A stretch of DNA of 10,837 nt, from the NCBI GenBank assembly GCA_003157575.1, contig PMKA01000517.1, positions 1-10,837 of the forward strand. Reading direction: 5' to 3'. This DNA comes from Opitutia bacterium (lineage in GTDB: Bacteria > Verrucomicrobiota > Verrucomicrobiia > Opitutales > Opitutaceae). Positions 1 to 6,468 of the stretch are shown here, in pieces. Each line of letters starts with the position of its first letter. Within the stretch, counting starts at the first letter, position 1. The notes beneath the pieces are model-generated. The model saw only the letters and a program-made list of their open reading frames with translations, was not told the origin of the DNA and searched no databases. The position numbers and the translations under genes are program-made.

Positions 1-136
1 TCGAATTGATGCTTGAATGTGCCCTCCCTTCCCCGAGCACCGGCAGAAGCCCTGCGCTGCCCAGTATTCCGAAATACTCATACCCTTTCATCGCCGGTAA
101 CGGGATGCCGTTAGGTGCTCACACGGAGAGCCGTTT
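1..136 (+). mobile_element. Possible 3' remnant of a group II intron, cut inside domain V
   Basis: The stretch at 117-136 (GCTCACACGGAGAGCCGTTT) resembles the junction that precedes and begins domain V of bacterial group II introns, where GAGCCGT opens a 34-nt hairpin. Only the first strand of that hairpin is present; after about nine bases the sequence turns into an unrelated direct repeat, so the element would be truncated. Two small hairpins lie upstream: AGTATT/AATACT with a 4-nt loop (63-78) and TAACGG/CCGTTA with a 4-nt loop (98-113). No reverse transcriptase reading frame is visible, but only the last ~130 bases are in the window. The recognition is from memory of the motif and could be coincidence. 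Confidence 0.3.
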
Positions 137-153
137 CTAGTTGTTTCTAGTTG
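134..153 (+). repeat. Two tandem copies of a 10-bp unit upstream of the ORF6N gene
   Basis: TTTCTAGTTG occurs twice back to back (134-143 and 144-153), followed by TTAGAAT. This AT-richer stretch is the leader of the gene starting at 198. A weak promoter could be TTGTTA at 151-156 with AAATAT near 175-180, but the match is poor and I do not call it. A purine-rich GAAGAG at 187-192, five bases before the ATG at 198, is an acceptable ribosome binding site. Confidence 0.45.
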
Positions 154-197
154 TTAGAATCTCGGTTGTTGAACAAATATTACGCTGAAGAGACCCC

Positions 198-539
198 ATG
201 TCTGATTTCGAACTCCCTCCGATCCATACCATCCGCGGCCAGCGCGTCGTCTTCGATAGCGACCTCGCCGCTCCCTATGGCGTGTCGACGATCGCCTTCA
301 ACCAGGCCATTAAGCGAAACGCGGGGCGCTTCCCGAAGGACTTCGCGTTTCAACTTACCCGTCCGGAAGTTACAGACTTGAGATCACAAATGGTGATATC
401 AAGTTCGGAGGCAGCCAGATCTCTAACATCACAAATTGTGATCATAAAGACCGGCGGGCGGGGCCAGCACCGAAAGTACCTTCCTTGGGCTTTCACCATG
501 CTCGCCGCGAAGTGTCAACTGGCAGGCTGTCGTGTTTGA
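198..539 (+). CDS. ORF6N domain protein, shortened and probably degenerate
   Basis: The first ~95 residues match the ORF6N domain, a DNA-binding-type module of phage antirepressor-like proteins. Visible signature elements are IHTIRGQRVVFDSDLA, then YGVSTIAFNQAIKRNAGRF, then FAFQLT, and YLPWAFT near residue 93. In usual members the YLPWAFT element is followed by EHG and a conserved helix; here it runs directly into a short unrelated tail (MLAAKCQLAGCRV) and stops at 113 residues, while full proteins are commonly longer. The conserved leucine of DLAALYGV is proline here. GAAGAG five bases upstream supports the start at 198. I infer a small deletion plus frameshift that removed the C-terminal part. 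Functional activity is doubtful; the family assignment is solid. Confidence 0.75.
   Translation: MSDFELPPIHTIRGQRVVFDSDLAAPYGVSTIAFNQAIKRNAGRFPKDFAFQLTRPEVTDLRSQMVISSSEAARSLTSQIVIIKTGGRGQHRKYLPWAFTMLAAKCQLAGCRV
383..442. repeat. Two palindromic 15-mers inside the ORF6N gene
   Basis: ATCACAAATTGTGAT (428-442) is a perfect inverted repeat around one central base. ATCACAAATGGTGAT (383-397) is the same with one mismatch between arms. They lie 45 bases apart, exactly 15 codons, and encode SQMVI and SQIVI. Repeated SQ-(I/V)-V segments occur in ORF6N proteins, so a coding origin is the simplest explanation; an operator role cannot be excluded. Confidence 0.5.
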
Positions 540-571
540 CAAGGCAACGTCGGCCCGCATGGATTCCATCA

Positions 572-871
572 ATGCAAACATTGACCGCCATCATCCATCC
601 AACGCCGGACGGTAAGTGGCTGGTCGCCTCCAACCCCGAGACCGGCGCCACGACCCAAGGCCGGACTCTCGACTCCGCGCTCGCCAACCTCAAGGAAGCC
701 ACCGAGCTCTATCTCTCCGAGTTTCCCCTAGCCACCAACGGCCGCGTGGTCATGACAACCTTCGAGGTGGCTGCCGCCCATGCCCAATGGATGAACCGCA
801 GGAACCCATGCCCCAAACCGACACAGGCGGGGTCGAAAAGCTGCAATCGGCAGCCGGGGTTCCGGGGCTGA
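572..871 (+). CDS. hicB: HicB-family antitoxin-like protein, orphan, with run-on C-terminus
   Basis: From the ATG at 572 the protein begins MQTLTAIIHPTPDGKWLVAS, continues with TTQGRTLDSALANLKEATEL and ends its recognisable part with VVMTTFEVAAAHA. This is the partial RNase H-like fold of HicB antitoxins, including the typical 'G-T-L-ALANLKEA-EL' helix. HicB normally neutralises a HicA mRNA interferase encoded next to it; no HicA-like double-stranded-RNA-binding frame is visible on either side. Relatives usually stop around the FEVA element, whereas this frame continues about 30 residues without family character to 871, overlapping the start of the helicase gene by roughly 85 bases. The original stop was probably lost in a rearrangement. 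No good ribosome binding site precedes 572. Confidence 0.65.
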   Translation: MQTLTAIIHPTPDGKWLVASNPETGATTQGRTLDSALANLKEATELYLSEFPLATNGRVVMTTFEVAAAHAQWMNRRNPCPKPTQAGSKSCNRQPGFRG

Positions 872-3750
872 CTGTCACCCTGGACGTGGTTGCGGGCGTC
901 ATGCGCTTCGATTGGACGGAATCCGACGGCGCCGTGTCGCTGAGCGCGCGGTTGCAGCCGACGGGGGCACACTCGCCGTTCTCTGTGCTCCGATGGGTCT
1001 GCGAACCGGAGGGCATCCATCCAGCCGATAGCTGCATGGCCGCACCGGTTTCCACCCATGCTCTGCTCAAGCGAATCCGCAAGCGCTACCCAATCGCGGA
1101 GGATACAATCCGGTTCGGCCTGATCGCTGCCGAAAACATGGGCCGCACCCGGGCAGGCGAGAGATATCTGCTCATGCTTCCGCCCGGCGTGGACCGCTGG
1201 GCGTGGCTCAACGACAGGGTCCGCGACTTCGCGGGGGTCCTGGATGACCGGACCTGGGCACCGGCCAGCAAGGAGGATCGTGGCCGGCAAGCCCTGGCAT
1301 ATCTCGCCGGTATGATCCATCTGGCGCCGGCCGACTCTGGCGCCGGTCCAGCCGGGCAATGGTTCGATCTGCGTCTCACCATAGATGCGGCCGAAGGCAA
1401 CGCGGAGTTCGCCTGGTCCGATCCAAAGACGGCTAAACGTGTTGCCACCGGCGTTGTCCGCCTGGCGAGGATAAACCGTCTCGCCTGGGAACTTGAGATC
1501 GATGGAGGGAAGGAGTCGGACGAATCCGCCGGCAATCGCAACGGAATCCGCAGCGCGCTGCAGCGATGGCTGGACCGTTTTCCGCCGAACTGGGAGAGAT
1601 TTTCTGTCGCCTGGAGACATTCCCGAACGGGCTTACCCGAGGCGGGTTCAGATCCCGGACCGCAGCCGGATCCCGATGTTTCGCCCGTCGCATGGATCGA
1701 AGAGAACCTGATGCTCATGGCCGAAATGCTGTCCGAGCGGGCTTCCCCGATGGGCCGGATGATCGAGCAGATGGATTTCGAGTCGCGAGCCGCCGCGGAG
1801 CACTGGGCCGAGCGACGCGAGCGCAAGGAGCAGCAGCGGCGCGAGGAGGCCGAGCGCAGGCAGGCGCTCATCGCCGCGCGCCTGGCCGAACGCGAGCGGC
1901 GTGACGAAGAGGCGCGGCGCACGGAAGAAACAAGAACGCCAACCGTGAGCCCGGGCGCTCGTGCAAAGACGGCGGCTGTGCCCCACCCCGCACCGGCCGG
2001 TCCGCCCGCAGCAGCCCGTTTGCTGCCCGCTGCGCCCCGGAGTCCGACGCCGCCCGTGCCCGTCACGATCAAGGCCCCATCCCTCACGTTCCAGGACACC
2101 GTCCTTCCGCTAGCCGATTTGACGGGCTACGCGCTGCGTGAACGCGCCGCGCAATGGTGGGTGTCCAACCAGTCGGACGATCTGCTCTGTCTGCCCAACT
2201 GCCGGATCGAGCGCCTGGATTTCCAGTTGCGGGCCGCCCTGCGCGTACTGGGGCCCCTGCGCGGACGCGCGCTGCTGTCCGATGAGGTCGGTTTGGGCAA
2301 GACGATCGAGGCCGGCCTTGTCATCAAGGAATTGCTCACTCGGGGGATGATCAAACGATTCCTGGTCCTCACGCTTCCGTCGCTGGTCGATCAATGGGAG
2401 GAGGAGCTTGGCGAGAAATTCGGGCTGTCCGTCGTCACGACGAACCAGACTGACGCCCGGGCCGACGCCGCATCGTTCTGGCGCGACCACACGGCGCTGG
2501 TGGCCAGCCTGCACACGCTCAAGCAACCCGCACATCTGGCGGTGGCGCGCGAGGTGCATTGGGACCTGCTGATCGTGGACGAGGCGCATTACCTGCGGAA
2601 CCGCACCTCGCAGGCCTGGCAGGCGATCAACGTCCTCCCGCGCCATTATCTGCTCCTGCTCACCGCAACGCCGGTGCAGAACTCGCTCGATGAGCTCTAC
2701 AACCTGGTAACGCTCCTCCAGCCCGGGCAGTTGTCATCGCCGCGCGAATTCCGGGCGCAGTTCTTCGATCCAAAACGCCCGCGCGAGCCGCGCAATCCGA
2801 CTGAGTTGCGACGGTTGTTGGGCCAGGTGATGATCCGCAACACCCGCGCCAATTCCGGGATTCAACTGCCACCGCGCCGGGCCGAGACGGTTCTATTCGA
2901 ACCAAGCGAGGCCGAGCGCGAATTCTGGGAGCGTTGGGAGGAGGAATTCCGGGCATCCCTCGCGCGCCTGAGCGCGAGCCAGGCGAGTCTCTGGGGCCGG
3001 CTGCTTCTGCAGGCGGCGGGGAGCAGTCCGGCGGCCTGGCGCGCCGCGCTCGAGAAGTTCCCAGAGCGGGCCGCGGCAAAGGCGTGGTGTGAACAGGCGC
3101 CGCCCGCCGCCAGTTGGCGCAGGAAATGTGAGCTCCTGGTTCCGCTCACGCAGGCGTCCGGCGGCGCCGTGATCTTCTCGCAATTCATGGAGACGCAATC
3201 CGCCGTCGCCGAATTCCTTCGCGGGGCTGGCATTGAGACGTTCCTAATCAACGGCTCCACTCCCGCGCGCGAGCGCCAGCCCATCGCCGACCGGTTCCGC
3301 GAATCCGGCGGCGCCCTCTTGCTGACCCACAGCGGCACGGAGGGGCGCAACCTCCAGTTCTCGCATTGCCTGGTCAACTTCGACCTGCCGTGGAATGCGA
3401 TGGAGATCGAGCAGCGCATCGGCCGCCTGCACCGGCTGGGCCAGCAGCAGCCCGTCCAAATCTGCAATTTCGTCCAGGCAGGGACCCTCCAGGAACACCT
3501 GTTGCGGATCCTGCAGGAGAAGCTGAACCTGTTCGAACTCGTCGTCGGCGAGACCGGCCTCGTCCTCGGCGAGCGTTACGGCAGCGATGAGTTCGAGGAG
3601 GAGCTTCTCCGCCTCTGGCGCGAGAACGCGGGCCGCGTCGGCGAATCGCTCGCCGGATTCGGCGACGAACTGGCCGCAGCCCGCGCCGCCTACGGCGAGG
3701 TCAAACAACTCGACGAAACCCTCTTCGCCAAGGACTTTGAGTCTCTGTAA
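787..3750 (+). CDS. SNF2/RapA-type DEAH helicase
   Basis: This protein of 987 residues (start 787) is a superfamily 2 ATPase expected to translocate on double-stranded DNA. Motif I is DEVGLGKTIEAG (Lys505), motif II is DEAH at 598-601, motif III is LLTATP (624-629), and motif VI is QRIGRLHRLGQ (876-886). The helicase C lobe starts near IFSQFMETQ. Upstream lie an N-terminal beta-rich region (28-280) that looks duplicated, an Arg/Glu-rich coiled coil (about 332-385), and an Ala/Pro-rich linker (387-428). The core resembles RapA and the SNF2 helicases of DISARM-type and similar defence loci. Start choice: ATG 787 has no close Shine-Dalgarno, while ATG 808 has AGGAA just upstream, so 808 is a good alternative. 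The open frame before 787 is the HicB gene read out of frame. The next gene begins 15 bases after the stop, indicating one operon. Confidence 0.9.
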   Translation: MDEPQEPMPQTDTGGVEKLQSAAGVPGLTVTLDVVAGVMRFDWTESDGAVSLSARLQPTGAHSPFSVLRWVCEPEGIHPADSCMAAPVSTHALLKRIRKRYPIAEDTIRFGLIAAENMGRTRAGERYLLMLPPGVDRWAWLNDRVRDFAGVLDDRTWAPASKEDRGRQALAYLAGMIHLAPADSGAGPAGQWFDLRLTIDAAEGNAEFAWSDPKTAKRVATGVVRLARINRLAWELEIDGGKESDESAGNRNGIRSALQRWLDRFPPNWERFSVAWRHSRTGLPEAGSDPGPQPDPDVSPVAWIEENLMLMAEMLSERASPMGRMIEQMDFESRAAAEHWAERRERKEQQRREEAERRQALIAARLAERERRDEEARRTEETRTPTVSPGARAKTAAVPHPAPAGPPAAARLLPAAPRSPTPPVPVTIKAPSLTFQDTVLPLADLTGYALRERAAQWWVSNQSDDLLCLPNCRIERLDFQLRAALRVLGPLRGRALLSDEVGLGKTIEAGLVIKELLTRGMIKRFLVLTLPSLVDQWEEELGEKFGLSVVTTNQTDARADAASFWRDHTALVASLHTLKQPAHLAVAREVHWDLLIVDEAHYLRNRTSQAWQAINVLPRHYLLLLTATPVQNSLDELYNLVTLLQPGQLSSPREFRAQFFDPKRPREPRNPTELRRLLGQVMIRNTRANSGIQLPPRRAETVLFEPSEAEREFWERWEEEFRASLARLSASQASLWGRLLLQAAGSSPAAWRAALEKFPERAAAKAWCEQAPPAASWRRKCELLVPLTQASGGAVIFSQFMETQSAVAEFLRGAGIETFLINGSTPARERQPIADRFRESGGALLLTHSGTEGRNLQFSHCLVNFDLPWNAMEIEQRIGRLHRLGQQQPVQICNFVQAGTLQEHLLRILQEKLNLFELVVGETGLVLGERYGSDEFEEELLRLWRENAGRVGESLAGFGDELAAARAAYGEVKQLDETLFAKDFESL

Positions 3751-3765
3751 TCGCGCCTTCCACCC

Positions 3766-4785
3766 ATGAAGCTTGACCGGCTCCCCTACTCACCCGGAAT
3801 CCTCATGGATTTCTATGAAGAGGGACTGGCTGCTCTCGGGGCGGTCTGTGAACGGCCATGGCACGACCGGCTCGAAGTGCTCGCCGAAGGCCGGGCCGCG
3901 AAGCTCTGGAACCCCGACGGAACGTTCCAGTCCGCCGAGTTGCAGTTTGTGGCCCCCGACGCCACGGGCGCGCGCGACGCCGGACGCGAGGTCTTTCCCG
4001 GCTGCCCGCTCACGTTCGGGCTCTCCGAGGCGCTGCGGCCCGAGCCGCTTGCTCTCGAACGCGTGGAGCTCGCCGGCGACGAGACGCGCCTCCATCCGCC
4101 GGATCCGGCCGCGCTCGAACGGCTCTGGCGCGGGCAGTTTCCGGACACGGTACGCTGGCGCCTGGACGCACCGCTCACGCCCGACCGGCATTTCTCGTTG
4201 GTTGCCCTCGCCCGGTGCGAGATCCAGGCGATCGATCAACAGTGGACGCTGCACCGCGTTGCGGTGTCGCTCCCGGACGGGGAACGCGACGAGGACCTGG
4301 CCCGCCACATCGGGTTTGCGCGCGCCGTTTCGCGGGCGTCGGGGTCCCCCGACTGGCCCGCGCCCGTTCCGGCGCAATGGGTGGTCATGCTGCACCGCGC
4401 GCTCGAACAGGAGCTGTCTGGCGAACTCGCCGTCATTCGCCAGAGGCAGGCGGCGCGCCTCGGACGCGAAATGGAACGGATCGACGACTACTTCGAGCGT
4501 TACGAACGGGAATTGACCGCCCGCGCCACCCGATCACGCGCCGCCCTCGACGCGGACAACCGCCTCGCCGCCGCGAAGGCAGAACACGCCCGCCATCGCG
4601 CCGACCAGGTTGCGCGCCACGAGATCGTGGTCGTGCCGCACATTGATGGATTGCTGCTCGTCGCCGAGCCCGCCTGGCGCGCCACGCTGCAGCTTGCCCG
4701 CGCGCACCAGCAGCCGTCGGGCATCGCCGCACATTTCGTTGCCCGCGCCCGCCGCTGGGCGCCGCTGGCGCCGGTTCCCGGCTGA
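3766..4785 (+). CDS. Unknown coiled-coil partner of the helicase
   Basis: I do not recognise a named family for this protein of 339 residues. The first ~200 residues look globular (begins MKLDRLPYSPGILMDFYEEG; includes RHFSLVALARCEIQAIDQQW, which reads as beta strands). Residues ~205-285 form a long charged helix with RQRQAARLGREMERIDDYFE and YERELTARA, typical of a coiled coil. A short beta segment (IVVVPHIDGLLLVAEPAW) and a basic tail follow. SNF2 helicases of the RapA/DrmD kind often carry such a charged helical segment plus small domain after the motor, so this may be a split-off C-terminal accessory that grips DNA or regulates the ATPase. That is inference. It lies 15 bases behind the helicase stop with no clear ribosome binding site, so translation is probably coupled. 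No signal peptide or membrane segment is seen. Confidence 0.8.
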   Translation: MKLDRLPYSPGILMDFYEEGLAALGAVCERPWHDRLEVLAEGRAAKLWNPDGTFQSAELQFVAPDATGARDAGREVFPGCPLTFGLSEALRPEPLALERVELAGDETRLHPPDPAALERLWRGQFPDTVRWRLDAPLTPDRHFSLVALARCEIQAIDQQWTLHRVAVSLPDGERDEDLARHIGFARAVSRASGSPDWPAPVPAQWVVMLHRALEQELSGELAVIRQRQAARLGREMERIDDYFERYERELTARATRSRAALDADNRLAAAKAEHARHRADQVARHEIVVVPHIDGLLLVAEPAWRATLQLARAHQQPSGIAAHFVARARRWAPLAPVPG

Positions 4786-4817
4786 CAAGCACATTGCACC
4801 CGACCTGGCGGACCCGC

Positions 4818-4952
4818 CTGCAAATCGTGCTCAACGGAAAACCGTGCGAGGTCGCCGTGGATCACCGAATGGTCCGCTTGTCGGCTGCACGGCGGGCGCT
4901 CGTTCAACAACCTCAGGGTTCCGAGCAGAGTCGAGGGACCTGTCGGTTGTAG
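4818..4952 (+). pseudogene. Possible ThiS (sulfur carrier) N-terminal remnant
   Basis: Read from CTG at 4818 the frame gives LQIVLNGKPCEV, which looks like the first beta hairpin of ThiS, the small ubiquitin-like sulfur carrier of thiamine synthesis (usual form: M-I-LNG followed by E-V). Similarity ends after about 12 residues at 4853. The frame then runs through repeat DNA to a stop at 4950-4952, and the C-terminal Gly-Gly tail needed for sulfur transfer is absent. The match is short, so this could be chance. Confidence 0.25.
4902..4946 (+). repeat. Dispersed repeat of the GTTCGACAAGC type, diverged copy
   Basis: This copy (beginning GTTCAACAACCTCAGGGTT and containing GAGTCGAGGGACC) closely follows the sequence at 6559-6599, which begins GTTCGACAAGCTTAGGGT and contains AAGTCGAGGGACT. 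The family is known as an intergenic repeat in many high-GC genomes. A truncated piece of the neighbouring 64-bp element (GGCGGGCGCTCG, 4891-4902) precedes it. Confidence 0.6.
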
Positions 4953-5012
4953 GGCGGGCGCTCGTCGCCCCGCCACGGGTGAGATTGGCATGCCGGCGAG
5001 CGGCAGCCCTAC
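4949..5012 (+). repeat. 64-bp palindromic element, copy 1
   Basis: The element begins GTAGGGCGGGCGCTCG and ends CGAGCGGCAGCCCTAC; these 16-base arms are complementary at 14 positions, so it can form a long hairpin. The central part contains GATTGGCATGCCGGC. A second copy lies in opposite orientation at 6469-6532; aligned by eye, about 58 of 64 positions agree. The architecture is that of REP-like elements mobilised in trans by a Y1-type transposase (RAYT); no such transposase is in the window. Confidence 0.8.
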
Positions 5013-5031
5013 AATCGCGGAAACGGCGCGC

Positions 5032-5100
5032 CGACAGGCCCCTCGACCCCTCAGGGCCTTCGGCCTGCTTGCGGTGAGCCCGCCGAACCCGTCGAAACGG
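5032..5100 (-). repeat. Dispersed intergenic repeat, reverse-facing copy
   Basis: The stretch containing CCCTCAGGGCCTTCGGCC and ending GTCGAAACGG matches the second arm of the repeat at 6593-6624 (ACTCAGGACCTTCGGCTTG then TCGAAACGG), with an insertion in the middle. It continues the patchwork of intergenic repeats upstream of the alcohol dehydrogenase gene. Confidence 0.5.
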
Positions 5101-5157
5101 CGGCAGCACTACATGTGCCTGCATGAATTCAGTCCAGTGCAGTTTCCCCTTTTCACC

Positions 5158-5172
5158 GGGCGCGCAGCGCCC
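5158..5172 (+). promoter_or_regulatory. Short GC hairpin in the leader of the alcohol dehydrogenase gene
   Basis: GGGCGC at 5158-5163 pairs with GCGCCC at 5167-5172 across a three-base loop. It stands three bases before the larger hairpin at 5176-5205, giving two stem-loops in tandem before the start codon. No U-run follows, so it is not a classic terminator. Confidence 0.5.
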
Positions 5173-5175
5173 ATA

Positions 5176-5205
5176 AGGATTTGAGCGGTCCACCGCTCAA
5201 ATCCT
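5176..5205 (+). promoter_or_regulatory. Perfect 13-bp hairpin abutting the start codon at 5206
   Basis: AGGATTTGAGCGG (5176-5188) and CCGCTCAAATCCT (5193-5205) are perfect reverse complements around a TCCA loop. With one bulged base the stem extends through CATA on the left and TATG on the right, so the start codon itself would be paired. The only Shine-Dalgarno-like sequence (AAGGA, 5175-5179) is in the left arm, about 26 bases from the ATG. The structure should affect translation if it lies in the mRNA; alternatively it is another palindromic repeat or a protein-binding site. Confidence 0.7.
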
Positions 5206-6360
5206 ATGCGCTTCGAATTCGCCACCGCCAGCCGCATCCTCTTCGGCCCTGGCACGCTGCGCGAGGCCGGGCCGGCCGCACGCGGGCTGGGTCGCCGTGC
5301 GTTTGTAGTCACCGGCCGCGCGGCGCGCCACGGCGACCGGCTGCTCGACCTGCTGGCCGCCGAGGACATCGCCGTCGCGACGTTCGCCATCGCAGGCGAG
5401 CCGGGCATCGACGCGGTCGTGGCCGCCACCGAAGACGCCCGCCGTCACCGCAGCGACCTCGTCATCGGCCTCGGCGGGGGCAGCGCGATCGACGCGGCAA
5501 AGGCCGTGTCCGCGCTCCTCTCCAACCCCGGCGATCCGCTCGACTATCTGGAGGTGGTCGGACGGGGGCTTCCGCTCGCGAAACCCGCCGCCCATTGTAT
5601 TGCCATTCCCACTACGGCTGGAACCGGCGCCGAGGTCACCCGCAACGCGGTCCTCTCGTCGTCCGCCCGCAGGGTCAAGGTCAGCCTGCGCAGCCCCCTC
5701 ATGCTGCCGTGCCTGGCGCTCGTCGACCCGGAGCTGACCGCGGGCCTGCCGCCCGCGCTCACCGCAAGCACCGGGCTCGACGCGCTGACCCAGCTGATCG
5801 AGCCATACGTCTGCACGCGGGCCAATCCGGTGAGCGACGGGTTCTGCGTCGAGGGAATCCGGCGCGCCGCACGCGGTCTGCGGACTGCGTTTCACGACGG
5901 GCCGAATGCCGCGGCACGCGAGGACATGGCGCTCGCCAGCCTTCTCGGCGGGCTCGCGCTGGCGAATGCCGGCCTTGGCGCCGTCCACGGTTTCGCCGCC
6001 CCGATCGGAGGGATGTTCCCGGCGCCGCACGGCGCCGTGTGCGCAGCGCTGCTGGCGCACGTCATGGAGGCAAACATCCAGGCCGCCCGCCAGCGGGCCG
6101 CGACCGCCAGAATCTCGGACCGTTATTCGGAGATCGCCCGCCTTCTGACAGGGGACCCGTCGGCCACGGCCGCCGACGGCGTGCGCTGGGTGGGCGCCCT
6201 GATTGCGGAGCTTGGCATCCCGCCGCTCCGCACCTACGGGGTCACCGCCGAGGCGATTCCCTCACTCGTGGAGAAGGCAGCCCAGGCCAGCAGCATGAAG
6301 GCCAACCCGCTTCCGCTCACTACCGACGAACTCACTGCGATCCTGCAGGCCGCGCTGTAA
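5206..6360 (+). CDS. Iron-containing alcohol dehydrogenase family protein
   Basis: This 384-residue protein is full length for the metal-dependent type III alcohol dehydrogenase family, which interconverts alcohols and aldehydes or ketones with NAD(P)H. The N-terminus (MRFEFATASRILFGPGTL) is typical, which fixes the start at 5206 despite the missing ribosome binding site. The dinucleotide-binding segment is GLGGGSAIDAAK (88-99), followed by the conserved IPTTAGTGAEVT (134-145). The metal site is normally one Asp and three His: Asp192, His261 (GAVHGFA) and His275 (APHGA) are present, but the first His is Gln196 (LDALTQLIEPYV). Some subfamilies carry this change, so it may alter metal choice rather than abolish activity. 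The substrate cannot be told. The gene stands alone between two repeat-rich intergenic regions; a hairpin covers the start codon. Confidence 0.93.
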   Translation: MRFEFATASRILFGPGTLREAGPAARGLGRRAFVVTGRAARHGDRLLDLLAAEDIAVATFAIAGEPGIDAVVAATEDARRHRSDLVIGLGGGSAIDAAKAVSALLSNPGDPLDYLEVVGRGLPLAKPAAHCIAIPTTAGTGAEVTRNAVLSSSARRVKVSLRSPLMLPCLALVDPELTAGLPPALTASTGLDALTQLIEPYVCTRANPVSDGFCVEGIRRAARGLRTAFHDGPNAAAREDMALASLLGGLALANAGLGAVHGFAAPIGGMFPAPHGAVCAALLAHVMEANIQAARQRAATARISDRYSEIARLLTGDPSATAADGVRWVGALIAELGIPPLRTYGVTAEAIPSLVEKAAQASSMKANPLPLTTDELTAILQAAL

Positions 6361-6392
6361 GCAAGAGCGCTCTCGGGCTTGGCCAGTCGGGT

Positions 6393-6468
6393 GTTGGGCC
6401 GCCGCTTGCCGGCGGGCCGCTTCCACGATTGTAGGGCCGCCGCTAGCCGGCTGGCCGTTTCGCGAATT
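6393..6468 (+). repeat. Tandem 38-bp units leading into the second 64-bp element
   Basis: Two 38-base units (6393-6430, starting GTTGGGCCGCCGCTTGCCGG, and 6431-6468, starting GTAGGGCCGCCGCTAGCCGG) are followed by the first 20 bases of the 64-bp element at 6469, which start GTAGGGCTGCCGCTTGCCGG. All three share the same head, so the units look like half-elements or stepwise partial duplications of the palindromic repeat. Confidence 0.7.

Noticed and set aside
1..91. Minus-strand frame starting MKGYEYFGILGSAGLLPVLG and running off the left edge
   Set aside because: It has only about 30 residues, no ribosome binding site and no recognisable family; the same DNA can be explained as an intron tail.
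383..442. CRP/FNR-type operator sites
   Set aside because: The half-site order is reversed relative to the CRP consensus, the sites are inside a coding region and the amino acids explain the repetition.
616..786. Helicase extended upstream to an ATG at 616
   Set aside because: This part is the HicB gene read in another frame, is arginine-rich and lacks family similarity; starts at 787 or 808 fit better.
1086..2099. Long open frames on the minus strand inside the helicase gene
   Set aside because: They are antisense shadows in high-GC DNA with low-complexity Ser/Arg/Ala composition.
787..4785. A complete DISARM or Zorya system
   Set aside because: Only an SNF2 helicase is present; no DUF1998 protein, methyltransferase or ZorA/B motor proteins are seen in the window.
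5181..6434. A 417-residue plus-strand frame overlapping the dehydrogenase
   Set aside because: It is arginine/proline-rich and frame-shifted relative to the clearly conserved enzyme, so it is a shadow.
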